Positions 36,074 to 45,252 of a stretch of DNA of 64,000 nt are shown here, in pieces. Source of the stretch: Paenibacillus sp. Soil766 (GTDB taxonomy: Bacteria; Bacillota; Bacilli; Paenibacillales; NBRC-103111); assembly GCF_001428105.1 (NCBI RefSeq), contig NZ_LMSJ01000054.1, positions 244,121 to 308,120 on the forward strand, given 5' to 3'. Made by a program: the position numbers and the translations under genes. Below the pieces are notes generated by a model that searched no databases, was not told the DNA's origin, and saw only the letters and a program-made list of their open reading frames with translations. Position 1 is the stretch's first letter; each line of letters opens with the position of its first letter.

Positions 36074-36199
36074 TACATCTGCGTGTATGGCAGCAAAACT
36101 ATAGCTACTGACATTTGCTCAATCACCCGCTAAACATCCCACATATTCACCTGCTACTTCGTTGTGCCCCTCACGCATACTCACTAGCACACCAACAGA

Positions 36200-37945
36200 T
36201 TAAAGCAACTTAATCAGCTCTTCTAGCTCATCAACCAATACTTTTGCAAGTTCAAAATCAGTATTTTTCAAAGCCAATTCTATTTTCATTTCAACAGATT
36301 TTTTCTTTTGTTCTGTTTCTAAATAGTCCCTATCAAAATGACTAGCATAAATCATCTGTCTAAATTTTCGCATACTCATTTTTCTAATCGTCTTATCGTC
36401 AATAATTAACACATAATCCATACCATTGACAACAGAATAGAAATCATGTGAAATCATGAGAATCGCACCTTTATAGTCTTCAATGGCTTTCTCGAGTGCT
36501 ATTTGTGTATAGGTGTCTAAATGGCTTGTCGGTTCATCAAGAAGCAATACATTCGCTTTACTGGCAGAAACTTTAGCCAATTGAAGCATATTTTTTTCCC
36601 CACCAGATAACGATGCTATCTTTTGATTAACGATTTCTCCTTCAAAGCCATAGTTTGACACATACGATCTAATCTCATCATAAGTTTTAAACCCAGCATC
36701 GATGAATTCTTCTAGTATGGTATTAGAATCCTTTAGCACTTCGCCTTGAATCTGAGATAAATAAGCCACTTTAACATCGGCATTTATTTCAATTGAATCA
36801 TGATTGTTTTTAAAGATATCTCGGAGTAGCGTCGTTTTCCCGGAACCGTTTGGACCGATAATGGCTACTTTATCCCTAGATTTTATCTCAAAGTTAACAT
36901 TGTCTAAAAGCAACTCATCAAAGGCAACACGATAATTATTGACATTTACAACAATGGTGTCATCAATTTCAATTTTATTTTCAATGCCAAAACGGATATT
37001 CGGTTGCTTAATATCAACAAATGGCGCTTTAATTCTACGCGCTTCCAATCTTTCTTGAAACCTAACTCTAGCTTTTAATGCTCTGCCTCTAGATGCTTCT
37101 GAATTATACGTTGCGATAGCTCTAAGATTATCAATAATGTTATCGTATCTCTCAATTTCTTCTTGTTCAGCGACTGCGATTTCTTGCAACTCAATTTTTG
37201 TCTGAAGTAATGAGAAATTATACTCCATATACCGCCCATCAAACTCTTGGATCTCCCTATTTTCAAGGTGTAGAATTTTGTTAAAACAATGATTCAATAG
37301 ATATCGGTTGTGCGTAACAACTAGCAGCATTCCTTTGTGAGAATTAATCAGATTTTTAAGCGCATTTAGATTTTCAAAGTCTAAAAATACATCTGGTTCG
37401 TCCATAATCATTAAATCTGGGCTACTAAGCATTTCCTTCATCACTTGAATAAGTTTGAATTCCCCACCACTCAGGTCGGATACCCTAAGCTCTTTTAGCT
37501 TCATGAGGTTGGCTAGATTTAGTTTCTTATTAATGTTGCTTTCAAAATCAGCCCCACCCATTGAATCAAATGTGTCTAAAGCCAATTGATACTTCTCTAA
37601 TAACGCATCCATATCCGATGTTGTTTCCATTTCCGTACAAATAGCTGTTATTTCATTTTGTATCTTAATAAATTCTTCCCCAATATATTCAAAAACCGTT
37701 GTTTCTTTCGTTTTGTCGAATTGTGGGAATTGACTTACATGTCTAATTTCGCAAGCTGGGTCCATCTCTAATACGCCATCAAACAAATATCTTTCTGGAT
37801 CCATCAATATATCGATCAGTGTACTTTTCCCACTGCCACTTGTTCCTATAAAAGCACAATGTTGTGCCTCTTCAAGCGTAAATGAAATGTTATTATATAG
37901 TTCTTTTTGCGGAAATGAGAAGGACAAGTTTTCAACTTTTATCAT
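36200..37945 (-). CDS. ABC-F family ATPase (ribosome-acting, antibiotic-resistance-like)
   Basis: The 581-residue protein has two ABC domains and no membrane segment. Domain 1: GTSGSGKSTL (residue 28), VSDLSGGEFKL, MIMDEPDVFLDFENL. Domain 2: IGPNGSGKTTLL (near 325), IASLSGGEKNMLQL, LLLDEPTSHLD. The charged linker between them (YNSEASRGRALKARVRFQER region) is the part that reaches the ribosome in ABC-F proteins. Close relatives protect ribosomes from lincosamides, pleuromutilins or streptogramins. The start at 37945 (MIKVENLSFSF) matches family N-termini. The gene is clearly more AT-rich than both flanks, which suggests transfer. Confidence 0.9.
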   Translation of the reverse strand: MIKVENLSFSFPQKELYNNISFTLEEAQHCAFIGTSGSGKSTLIDILMDPERYLFDGVLEMDPACEIRHVSQFPQFDKTKETTVFEYIGEEFIKIQNEITAICTEMETTSDMDALLEKYQLALDTFDSMGGADFESNINKKLNLANLMKLKELRVSDLSGGEFKLIQVMKEMLSSPDLMIMDEPDVFLDFENLNALKNLINSHKGMLLVVTHNRYLLNHCFNKILHLENREIQEFDGRYMEYNFSLLQTKIELQEIAVAEQEEIERYDNIIDNLRAIATYNSEASRGRALKARVRFQERLEARRIKAPFVDIKQPNIRFGIENKIEIDDTIVVNVNNYRVAFDELLLDNVNFEIKSRDKVAIIGPNGSGKTTLLRDIFKNNHDSIEINADVKVAYLSQIQGEVLKDSNTILEEFIDAGFKTYDEIRSYVSNYGFEGEIVNQKIASLSGGEKNMLQLAKVSASKANVLLLDEPTSHLDTYTQIALEKAIEDYKGAILMISHDFYSVVNGMDYVLIIDDKTIRKMSMRKFRQMIYASHFDRDYLETEQKKKSVEMKIELALKNTDFELAKVLVDELEELIKLL

Positions 37946-38109
37946 AGTGTTACCTTTCTTTATAACTAATATAGTGACGACTATTATTAAGATGTATGGA
38001 AGAGCATAGATCTCGAGTTTACCGTTGTTAGAATAACACTTGTTACAACCAACTTCAATCCATTCACACGAAAGTTGTTCGTTAAATCGAATTCCGTTCA
38101 TTATGCTGG

Positions 38110-38151
38110 AAAAAAAAACCTTCAATCCCACTTTCGGTGGGGTTGAAGGTT
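38110..38151 (-). terminator. Terminator after the sugar isomerase gene
   Basis: On the minus strand AACCTTCAACCCCAC and GTGGGATTGAAGGTT form a 15-bp stem (one wobble) followed by nine T. It separates the isomerase from the ABC-F gene, so the latter needs its own promoter in the roughly 165 bases between. Confidence 0.9.
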
Positions 38152-38175
38152 CTCGTTTCGCTTATTGCATCTAAT

Positions 38176-39027
38176 TTACGCTAACCATTGCTTCACTTTC
38201 GCTGAGAAGTTATTCAGCATCTCTTGTGAACCGAATTGGCAGCTGAAATCTTCAATACCAAGGTAACCGTCATAGCCAACTGCTTTCAAATCGTCAAGCA
38301 CTTGCTTCCAGTTCACGATACCCGCATCAATCGGTGCCCATTCACTTTTCCAAAGCTTAATGCCATCTTGCTCTTCACCTGATAGCGTCCATGCGGCATT
38401 CTTAACATGCACGTGTGCAAGGTAAGGCCCTAGCAATTCAAGGCCCATACGGTGGTTCTCGAAGCCTTCATGTACCATGTTGCCCGCATCGTGAAGCACA
38501 CCAATGTTCTCTGGTTTGAAACCAGATACGAGTCTATGCGCTAAACCAGCACTCGCAGTAATCGTATTGTGATGCGTCTCCACTAAACCTTTAACGCCGT
38601 ACTGCTGGGAAAGCTCTTGGACATGGTGAAGGTAGTCCACTGCTTTAGCAAACAAATCATTGTAGTTTTTGCTTTTATCGTAACCAGGTACACCAACACG
38701 GATGAATGGCACGCCCATTTTTTGAGCGGCTTTGAACACATGCTCCGTTTCAGCAACATCACAGTTATTCAAATACGGTGTAATGCTTAGGTTCACTAGG
38801 TTTTCGTTTAGAGCTGCTTGTTTAAAACGTTCTAGTTCTGCATCCGAAGAAGCAGGATCGATCGAGCACAGATTATTTCCCCAGAAGGATGGCTTCTGCC
38901 CCACCGCGGACGCAGGGGTATCTTTGAAGCGCCACTCAATGCCAGTAATACCAGCAGCCGCAGCCGCTTTAGCAAGCTCTTCAGGTGTAAAGTCAGGTGT
39001 CGCAACAGTAAATACGGATAATTTCAT
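38176..39027 (-). CDS. Sugar phosphate isomerase/epimerase (xylose-isomerase-like TIM barrel)
   Basis: The 283-residue protein is an AP_endonuc_2 TIM barrel: AAAAGITGIEWRFKD near residue 24, MGVPFIRVGVPGYDKS near 110, GLVETHHNTIT near 155, GVLHDAGNMVHEGFENH near 180, AHVHVKNAAW near 215, and DGYLGIEDFSC near 260. Conserved His, Glu and Asp in these segments bind the metal. Substrate unknown. AGGAGG precedes the ATG. A divergent AraC gene stands next to it and probably controls it. Confidence 0.92.
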   Translation of the reverse strand: MKLSVFTVATPDFTPEELAKAAAAAGITGIEWRFKDTPASAVGQKPSFWGNNLCSIDPASSDAELERFKQAALNENLVNLSITPYLNNCDVAETEHVFKAAQKMGVPFIRVGVPGYDKSKNYNDLFAKAVDYLHHVQELSQQYGVKGLVETHHNTITASAGLAHRLVSGFKPENIGVLHDAGNMVHEGFENHRMGLELLGPYLAHVHVKNAAWTLSGEEQDGIKLWKSEWAPIDAGIVNWKQVLDDLKAVGYDGYLGIEDFSCQFGSQEMLNNFSAKVKQWLA

Positions 39028-39051
39028 ATATAAGCCTCCTAAAAGTTTTTC

Positions 39052-39084
39052 GCTAGAAAAACTAGCATCGTAAGCATATGCTTA
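39052..39084. promoter_or_regulatory. Palindromic operator candidates in the isomerase/AraC intergenic region
   Basis: A perfect 14-base palindrome TAAGCATATGCTTA (39071-39084) follows a GCTAG-AAAAA-CTAGC repeat (39052-39066). Both lie 25-60 bases upstream of the isomerase start and are plausible sites for the AraC protein encoded divergently. Confidence 0.45.
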
Positions 39085-39213
39085 AGTATAAGCAAGAAAA
39101 GTTTGAATGTTTATCTCTCCTATATTTTGCAGTATAATAAAAACGTATTCATTGCATTAATTGGGCAAAAGTTTGCTAATATTGACTAGGGCCCACATAG
39201 AGGAGATCTTCAC

Positions 39214-40065
39214 ATGCAGGAAATGTACAAGAATCTCAATGAACAATTGACTTTTCGACATGCCGTAACCCATAATCCAATCCCATTGGACTTCCACCAG
39301 CATCAGGACCGATATGAAATCTATTTTTTCCTTACTGGTGATGTTCATTATTTCATTGAAAAGCAAGTATATCCCTTACAGTACGGCGACCTACTGATCA
39401 TGCATAGCAATGAGCTGCATCGACCTAATTTCCAATCGAAGAAACAGCGCTATGAGAACGTCGTCATTCATTTCAATCCTGCTCTGTTGCAGCAATTCAA
39501 TTCTCCTCAGTTCAACCTTTTGGACTGCTTTGATAACCGTGTTTTTGGTGAGCAAAATCGTATGAGACTGACGCCACCGCAAATTGACGACATCATGAAG
39601 CTCTACGATCGCATGGAGATGCATCGCCGTCCACAGGCACTGCCAGGATCAGAGATCCTATACGTATCGACATTTATTGAACTGCTCGTTTTTATTAATC
39701 GGATCTTCCAGAATCTAGGGAAACAAGAAGAACAGGTCATGATGCCTGACAAGCTCTCCTCTCTCTTCACCTACATCGATGAAAATTTAGATCAGGATCT
39801 GTCGCTCGAAGTGCTCGAACAAGTCGTCTTTATGAATCGCTCCTACCTGTGTCGACTATTTAAAAAGCATACAGGCAGCACCATTCACGAACATATCCTG
39901 TTCAAGCGCATCGCCCGTGCCAAACATTTGCTGCGCGAAGGCTCCACCGTCACCGATACGTGCCAGCTAGCTGGATTCAACGATTATTCGAACTTCATTC
40001 GGACTTTTAAAAAGGCCGTCGGCCTACCCCCTCGTCAGTACCAATCGCAGCAACGACGGGTGTAA
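39214..40065 (+). CDS. AraC-family transcriptional regulator with cupin sensor domain
   Basis: The 283-residue protein has an N-terminal AraC-type cupin (HQHQDRYEIYFFLTGDVHYFIE near residue 30, QYGDLLIMHSNELHRP near 65) and a C-terminal AraC domain with two helix-turn-helix motifs (LEQVVFMNRSYLCRLFKKHTG; TDTCQLAGFNDYSNFIRTFKK). It probably senses a sugar and regulates the divergent isomerase. GAGGAG lies before the ATG. Confidence 0.93.
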   Translation: MQEMYKNLNEQLTFRHAVTHNPIPLDFHQHQDRYEIYFFLTGDVHYFIEKQVYPLQYGDLLIMHSNELHRPNFQSKKQRYENVVIHFNPALLQQFNSPQFNLLDCFDNRVFGEQNRMRLTPPQIDDIMKLYDRMEMHRRPQALPGSEILYVSTFIELLVFINRIFQNLGKQEEQVMMPDKLSSLFTYIDENLDQDLSLEVLEQVVFMNRSYLCRLFKKHTGSTIHEHILFKRIARAKHLLREGSTVTDTCQLAGFNDYSNFIRTFKKAVGLPPRQYQSQQRRV

Positions 40066-40117
40066 TAAGCAGTTGCTCGTCTTGGAAAATCCAATCCATA
40101 CTTAGGAGTTGACCCTT

Positions 40118-40507
40118 GTGTCCCACAGTCAAATTGCATCTCCGCAAGGACTGGCGCTGGTTGCCAGAATCCGCGATTTTTGCACAAAACTGCCGGAAGT
40201 AGCAGAAAAAGTAGACGGCTTCGGCCACACTACCTTTCGTGTCAAAGACAAACCTTTTATTTTTATAGGTGAGACCGATGACCAAGTCTCTACATCGCTC
40301 AAAACGAATCTGACTACACAAGAGTTCCTTTTAAGTCAAGACGGCACGGCTTACAAGAAGACGCCTTATATCGGCCAGCATGGCTGGGTTAGTATTATGA
40401 ACATTGAACTTGTGCCATGGGCAGAGATCGAAGACTTGATCGTAGAAGGGTACGCGCGAACGGCACCTAAGAAGCTTGTCCAGCAGTTAAAAACCACCAT
40501 GTCATAA
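40118..40507 (+). CDS. MmcQ/YjbR-family protein
   Basis: The 129-residue protein matches the YjbR DNA-binding-like family: LPEVAEKVDGFGHTTFRVKDKPFIFIGE near residue 25 (given in parts), PYIGQHGWVSIMN near 85 and DLIVEGYARTAPKKL at the C-terminus. The fold resembles a double-wing DNA-binding domain, but the role is unknown. The start is the GTG at 40118 with AGGAG nine bases upstream; an in-frame TTG at 40109 would overlap that site. Confidence 0.88.
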   Translation: MSHSQIASPQGLALVARIRDFCTKLPEVAEKVDGFGHTTFRVKDKPFIFIGETDDQVSTSLKTNLTTQEFLLSQDGTAYKKTPYIGQHGWVSIMNIELVPWAEIEDLIVEGYARTAPKKLVQQLKTTMS

Positions 40508-40522
40508 CCCGTTAATTACAAA

Positions 40523-40561
40523 AAAAGGTTGCCCGAGTCTCCAAGACTTAGGCAACCTTTT
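40523..40561. terminator. Bidirectional terminator between YjbR and aminopeptidase genes
   Basis: AAAAGGTTGCC and GGCAACCTTTT form the outer stem, with an inner AGTCT/AGACT pairing. A and T runs flank both sides. Confidence 0.88.
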
Positions 40562-40574
40562 GATTATACAGAAC

Positions 40575-41690
40575 CTATTTCAGGTTCTCTGGGTTTAATA
40601 CTAGAAGCTCAGGCAATACGAAGATACCATCCTTACGGATCAACACATCGTCAAACCATATTTCGCCGCCACCATACTCAGGACGTTGGATGTTCACCAT
40701 ATCCCAGTGCAATGAGGATTTGTTGCCGTTGTAGGCATCATCATAACAATTACCAGGTGTGAAGTGGAAGCTGCCGTCGATTTTCTCATCGAACAGAATA
40801 TCTTGCATCGGATGCTGAATATAAGGATTTACACCGATTGCGAATTCACCCACATAGCGTGCACCTTCATCCATGTCGAAAATTTCATTGATCCGATCCG
40901 TGTCATTCGCCGTCGCCTTGACGATCTTACCATTTTCGAAATGAAGCACTACATTCTCGAAAATAAAGCCATCATGCGGTGAAGGCGTATTGTATGAAAT
41001 GATACCGTTAACGGAATCACGCACAGGAGCGGAATACACTTCGCCGTCTGGAATGTTCAGCTCACCGTCGCATTTCACGCCGCCAATCCCCTTGATCGAG
41101 AACGTCAAATCCGTTCCAGGGCCAACTAGGCGCACTTTGTCAGTGCGATCCATAAGCTCTTTCAACGGATCCATCGCTTTGGACATTTTGCCATAATCCA
41201 TCGTACATACATTAAAATAGAAATCCTCGAACGCATCCGTGCTCATACTAGCAAGTTGAGCCATCGAAGACGTTGGGTAACGCAGAACGACCCATCTCGT
41301 ATCCTTCACACGGACATCGAAATGAACCTGTTGATAATACACGGAGTTATAAAGCTTCATTCGATCCGCTGGAATATCCGACAGCTCATAGATGTTCGCT
41401 CCGCCGCGCACCCCTATGTAGCCTTGCATTTGTTTCATTTGGAAAGCATCCGCATCCGCCCATGTTTGCATTTGTGCTTCCGTACCATTCATAACAAGCT
41501 CACGAATCACAGCATGATCACGCAAGTTAACAAAAGGATGCGCACCCGCGGCGTGAACCTTTTTGACAATTTCTTTTACAAGAGCAGAATCAATTCCATA
41601 AGCTTCAATTAAAATATTTTCACCTGGCTGTGCCTTAACTGAATAATTGACCAATACATCAGCAAGCTTGGTTAATCTAGGATCCAGCAT
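40575..41690 (-). CDS. M29-family aminopeptidase (thermophilic aminopeptidase/AmpS-like)
   Basis: The 371-residue protein shows the M29 signature: GENILIEAYGIDSALV near residue 25, GPGTDLTFSIKG near 190, SPHDGFIFENVVLHFENGKI near 245, RYVGEFAIGVNP (metal-binding Glu, near 290), and SSLHWDMV (His and Asp ligands, near 340). It is a cytoplasmic dinuclear-metal enzyme that removes N-terminal residues. It follows the regulator gene by three bases, so the two are one transcription unit. Confidence 0.94.
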   Translation of the reverse strand: MLDPRLTKLADVLVNYSVKAQPGENILIEAYGIDSALVKEIVKKVHAAGAHPFVNLRDHAVIRELVMNGTEAQMQTWADADAFQMKQMQGYIGVRGGANIYELSDIPADRMKLYNSVYYQQVHFDVRVKDTRWVVLRYPTSSMAQLASMSTDAFEDFYFNVCTMDYGKMSKAMDPLKELMDRTDKVRLVGPGTDLTFSIKGIGGVKCDGELNIPDGEVYSAPVRDSVNGIISYNTPSPHDGFIFENVVLHFENGKIVKATANDTDRINEIFDMDEGARYVGEFAIGVNPYIQHPMQDILFDEKIDGSFHFTPGNCYDDAYNGNKSSLHWDMVNIQRPEYGGGEIWFDDVLIRKDGIFVLPELLVLNPENLK

Positions 41691-41693
41691 GTG

Positions 41694-42305
41694 TTATCTC
41701 TCCTCTTCATTGGCGGGTTCGATGGGGTCAAATCCCCTTTCATGTGTCTGAAAGCCGACCGTCGTCAAATAGAACCATTCCCCATTCTCCTCTTGCTCGG
41801 CATCTAGCTCATAAATAAGCGCACGGAATTTACTTAACCATTCGGCATATTTCGCTTTACTCATTTTGACTTCAACCTGCGTCATGATAATCGGCCACTG
41901 GGAACGGTCGGGCGATGGAATTTGAAACGCCTCTTCGGGGGCATTAATCGCTCTGTTTCTAGCATGTCCAAGTACACTTAATGTACGTTCTCGGTAATAA
42001 TTTTCTACCTCCGAAACATACGGGAGCAAATTCTCACTAGGCACAAAACCACGTGCAACAGCACGGTAAAACTTTTGCAAAATGCCATTCTTAAGCTCCG
42101 TACGAACAACGAAAATTAAATTATGACGCTCAAGCTCATTCAAATGATAATGCACCTTGGCACGCGCCATCCCTAACAGTTTAGCCAATTGCTGGCCAGT
42201 ATAAGCTTTCTCTATGAGATATAGCAGTACTCTAGCGCGAAGTGGATCACTAATTGTTTTGAGTTGTTCGAGTTCTTCAATGATATAAACAGGCTGCAAT
42301 TTCAT
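41694..42305 (-). CDS. Winged-helix (ArsR-like) transcriptional regulator
   Basis: The 203-residue protein starts with a winged-helix domain: LKTISDPLRARVLLYLIE (residues 15-32), GQQLAKLLGMARAKVHYHLNELE as recognition region. The C-terminal part (100-203) is helical and may bind a ligand or form the dimer. The start at 42305 has GGGAGGT ten bases upstream. It probably regulates itself and the aminopeptidase gene. An AATCTC-N5-GAGATT repeat (42413-42429) upstream may be its operator. Confidence 0.88.
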   Translation of the reverse strand: MKLQPVYIIEELEQLKTISDPLRARVLLYLIEKAYTGQQLAKLLGMARAKVHYHLNELERHNLIFVVRTELKNGILQKFYRAVARGFVPSENLLPYVSEVENYYRERTLSVLGHARNRAINAPEEAFQIPSPDRSQWPIIMTQVEVKMSKAKYAEWLSKFRALIYELDAEQEENGEWFYLTTVGFQTHERGFDPIEPANEEER

Positions 42306-42412
42306 CGTGGATCCGACCTCCCTCTCCAGTTCCAAGATTAACGAATGTACCCTAAGCTAGAACGAGTTTCACTTCGAAAAAGCCTTGCTACAGCGCCTCT
42401 TGGTCAACTTAT

Positions 42413-42429
42413 AATCTCGTAAAGAGATT
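42413..42429. promoter_or_regulatory. Inverted repeat upstream of the winged-helix regulator
   Basis: AATCTC-GTAAA-GAGATT lies about 110 bases before the regulator start. It is a candidate self-operator; support is position and symmetry only. The rest of the 42336-42798 gap shows one more hairpin (42600-42631, GACGTTTCT/AGAAACGTC) and no gene that I can support. Confidence 0.4.
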
Positions 42430-42798
42430 AATTAAACGACGGTCAAATCTTTTTAACCGTATCATAATGCTAAACAGAATCTATGTCAATTGCGGTTTCG
42501 GAGTACCAAATGATTCAGCACCAGGCCTTTGTCTATGCGACATTTCACCGCTTTAAAGGGTTACCGAAATTAAGCTTTCTACTATGGTAGCAAAAAGGGA
42601 CGTTTCTGTCACCATTAAAGGTAGAAACGTCACCAATAAAATAACGAACTAGGCTGTATTGTTACACGCAAAAGGAAGTCGCTCATCTATCAATTGCCAA
42701 GACTAGTAATTTCAGTAGTGCTTCAGATGACAAATTTTGTTATTTGTCATTTGTTTGCTTTGTGGTGTGTGTTGTTAAAAGAGAGGCCGGAGGCTGCT

Positions 42799-43458
42799 CT
42801 AAGGAAATAGCAGCGCGCGCAACGCCGCTGCAGCTTCACGCGGTGAGCGCGCACCCGCGATGGCGCTCACCACTGCCACGCCGTCCGCGCCCGCACGGAT
42901 GACGGCGCCTGCATTCGTGGCATCGATGCCCCCGATGCCCACGAGCGGCAGCTGGATGCCGCCTGCGCGCATCCGCGCTAATACGGCAGGCCCCTGGACC
43001 TCACGCGCATCAAGCTTTGTGCGCGTGGCGTACTGGGGGCCTACGCCAAGATAGTCGGCGCCTTCGGCCAGCGCCGATTGGGCTTCCCCCAGATCGTGGG
43101 CCGATACGCCCACGATCATGTTCGGCAGCCGCTCGCGCACCGCGGCGGCTGGGGCGTCCTCTTGGCCGATGTGAATACCATCGGCCGCCAGCTCTAGAGC
43201 CAACCGTTCATCGTCGTTCACGATGAAAGGGATCCCGCGCTGCGCGCAAATGCGGCGCAGCCGCGCGCCCAGCGCGAGCAGCTCTGGCCCCTGCAGGGCG
43301 CCGGGGCCCTTCTCGCGCAGCTGGAACATCGTGATGCCGCCGTCGATGGCGGCTTCCAGCACTTCATATGGATCAGCCCCGCCACAATTCGGGCTGCCCA
43401 TCACTAAATACAAACGCAGCGCCTTGCGCAGCTGCTCCTTACTCATGACGATGCCCAT
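42799..43458 (-). CDS. thiE: Thiamine phosphate synthase (ThiE)
   Basis: The 219-residue TIM-barrel enzyme joins HMP-PP and thiazole phosphate to give thiamine phosphate. Motifs: GGITMFQLREKGPG near residue 40, GIPFIVNDDERLALEL near 75, ADGIHIGQEDAP near 92, GADYLGVGPQYATRTK near 135, PLVGIGGIDATNAG near 170 and GADGVAVVSAI near 190. It overlaps the end of thiD by 16 bases and starts at 43458 with GAGGTG upstream. It is the last gene of the thiamine operon and is strikingly GC-rich. Confidence 0.96.
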   Translation of the reverse strand: MGIVMSKEQLRKALRLYLVMGSPNCGGADPYEVLEAAIDGGITMFQLREKGPGALQGPELLALGARLRRICAQRGIPFIVNDDERLALELAADGIHIGQEDAPAAAVRERLPNMIVGVSAHDLGEAQSALAEGADYLGVGPQYATRTKLDAREVQGPAVLARMRAGGIQLPLVGIGGIDATNAGAVIRAGADGVAVVSAIAGARSPREAAAALRALLFP

Positions 43459-44297
43459 CGCACACCTCGCGTAGCCGCAGCTTTCCCATCAGCAGCTCGA
43501 ACACCCTGCTGATACGCCCAATGATTCGTCGGTCCATGCCCGCTTCCAATATGTAAAGGCTCCGAAATCGCAGCGTGGATGAAGCTTTTCGCCAGTTGTA
43601 AGGATGCCTTCGTCGTGAGTCCCTTCGCCAATCCCGACGTCAAAGCGGCAGCAAATGTGCAACCTGTTCCATGGGTATGCTGCGTAACCAGTCGCTTCGA
43701 AGTGAACTCCGTAAAGGAAACTCCATCATACACCAAGTCCGTCGCCTGCTCCGTATTCGCTTCATGGCCGCCTTTGATCATTACATGCTTGCAGCCGTAC
43801 GTATGAATGCGCATGGCCGCCTTCTGCCGGGAGTCCCTATCGGTGATCGATATCCCGCTAAGCACCTCGGCTTCTGGGATATTCGGCGTCACCACATCAG
43901 CTAGCGGTAGCAACGAATGAATCATCGCCTCAATCGCCTCTTGCTGTAAGAGCGAAGCACCGCCCTTGGCAATCATCACCGGATCTACAACAATTTGCTG
44001 CCATTCATACTTCTTAATCGCAGCAGCCACAATGCGAATAATATCGCCGCTGAAAAGCATACCCGTTTTCAAAGCATCCGGTCGTAAATCCTCCCCAATG
44101 GACGCAAGTTGGCGTTCGATCGCTTCCGCGCTCATCGGGTAAACACCTTGCACACCTAACGTATTCTGCGCGGTAACAGCCGTAATCACGGACATTCCGT
44201 AAACGCCAAGTTCTTGAAATGTCTTCAAATCTGCCTGAATGCCAGCGCCACCGCCACTGTCCGAGCCGGCAATAGTCAATGCTTTGTAAATCGCCAC
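43443..44297 (-). CDS. thiD: HMP/HMP-phosphate kinase (ThiD)
   Basis: The 284-residue ribokinase-fold enzyme phosphorylates hydroxymethylpyrimidine twice. Motifs: TIAGSDSGGGAGIQADLKTF (residues 8-27), VVDPVMIAKGGASLL near 107, TPNIPEAEVLSG near 145, VMIKGGHE near 185 and THGTGCTFAAALTSGLAKG near 215 (anion hole and catalytic Asp region altered to Cys-Thr as usual in ThiD). It lies 183 bases after thiG, with an inverted-repeat element between. Confidence 0.96.
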   Translation of the reverse strand: MAIYKALTIAGSDSGGGAGIQADLKTFQELGVYGMSVITAVTAQNTLGVQGVYPMSAEAIERQLASIGEDLRPDALKTGMLFSGDIIRIVAAAIKKYEWQQIVVDPVMIAKGGASLLQQEAIEAMIHSLLPLADVVTPNIPEAEVLSGISITDRDSRQKAAMRIHTYGCKHVMIKGGHEANTEQATDLVYDGVSFTEFTSKRLVTQHTHGTGCTFAAALTSGLAKGLTTKASLQLAKSFIHAAISEPLHIGSGHGPTNHWAYQQGVRAADGKAAATRGVRWASS

Positions 44298-44387
44298 GGT
44301 ACTCCCCCCACTACCTTTTCGTAACTTAATGTTCTAACGGTTATGACGGATGCTGTCATCACCTACATCACGATCTCCATAATCTAA

Positions 44388-44477
44388 CGGACACGGCAGT
44401 CGTTATTGCAGCTGAATTCTCCAAGTGAGTAGGAATTCCTACTGAATAGCGACCTCTGTGTCCGTTAGCCTTGCATA
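44388..44477. repeat. Imperfect inverted-repeat element between thiG and thiD
   Basis: CTAACGGACAC at one end and GTGTCCGTTAG at the other are perfect 11-bp complementary arms. The inner parts (GTCGTTATT and AATAGCGAC) also pair, giving a long hairpin of about 85 bases. It resembles short intergenic repeats (TAACGGA...TCCGTTA) that I associate with Paenibacillus genomes. The sequence is inside the thiamine operon and could affect mRNA processing. Confidence 0.65.
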
Positions 44478-44480
44478 ACA

Positions 44481-45248
44481 CTATACCCGGCTCAATCCAT
44501 CCATCGGACTGCTCGCCGACGCGTAACGCTTTTTCGGAATGCGCCCCGCTTCAAAGCCAGCACGTCCCGCTTCGATCGCGAGTTTCATGGCGTAAGCCAT
44601 TTTGATAGGATCCTTCGCGCCCGATACTGCCGTGTTCAGCAGCACACCGTCCGCTCCCATTTCCATCGCCAATGCTGCATCCGAAGGTGCACCAATCCCT
44701 GCGTCCACGATGACCGGAACCGTCGCTTGCTCGATGATGAAGCTTAGATTCAACGGGTTAATGATCCCCTGCCCCGTGCCAATCGGTGATGCCCCAGGCA
44801 TAATCGCATGTACGCCGAGCGCCTGCAGACGTTTAGCTAATAACACATCGTCCGATGTATAAGGAAGTACAATGAAGCCTTCCTCTAGCAGCATTTCTGA
44901 AGCTTTTAGTGTTTCGACTGGATCGGGCAGCAGCGTCATTTCATCTCCGATGACCTCGACTTTGATCATGTCGCACAAGCCAGAAGCTTTAGCTAGACGT
45001 GCGATGCGAACGGCTTCTTCAGCGGTTTTGGCACCAGCGGTATTCGGCAGCAATGTGAAATTCGACGTATCCAGCATGGATAAGAAATTCGGCTGACTCG
45101 CCTCAAAAATGTTCATACGACGCACCGCGAACGTTAGAATTTGCGACTCACTGATATCCACCGCTTGTTTTTGAATCTGAAAATCTGGAAACTTCCCCGT
45201 GCCTAACAACAAACGTGAGCGAAACTCATATGGACCAATTTTTAACAT
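44481..45248 (-). CDS. thiG: Thiazole synthase (ThiG)
   Basis: The 255-residue TIM-barrel protein forms the thiazole phosphate from DXP, glycine imine and ThiS thiocarboxylate. Motifs: FRSRLLLGTGKFPD near residue 8, TFAVRRMNI near 40, LLPNTAGAKTAEEAVRIARL near 65, IKVEVIGD near 95, MPGASPIGTGQGIINP near 150, VPVIVDAGIGAPSDAALAME near 180 and GADGVLLNTAVSGA near 203. The start is 45248 with GGAGGAGG upstream; a longer in-frame extension to 45353 would overlap thiS. Confidence 0.97.
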   Translation of the reverse strand: MLKIGPYEFRSRLLLGTGKFPDFQIQKQAVDISESQILTFAVRRMNIFEASQPNFLSMLDTSNFTLLPNTAGAKTAEEAVRIARLAKASGLCDMIKVEVIGDEMTLLPDPVETLKASEMLLEEGFIVLPYTSDDVLLAKRLQALGVHAIMPGASPIGTGQGIINPLNLSFIIEQATVPVIVDAGIGAPSDAALAMEMGADGVLLNTAVSGAKDPIKMAYAMKLAIEAGRAGFEAGRIPKKRYASASSPMDGLSRV

Positions 45249-45252
45249 GTAT

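Noticed and set aside
42600..42631. Hairpin GACGTTTCT/AGAAACGTC in the gap before thiE's 3' side
   Set aside because: There is no T run and it is about 170 bases from the thiE end, so a terminator role is not supported.
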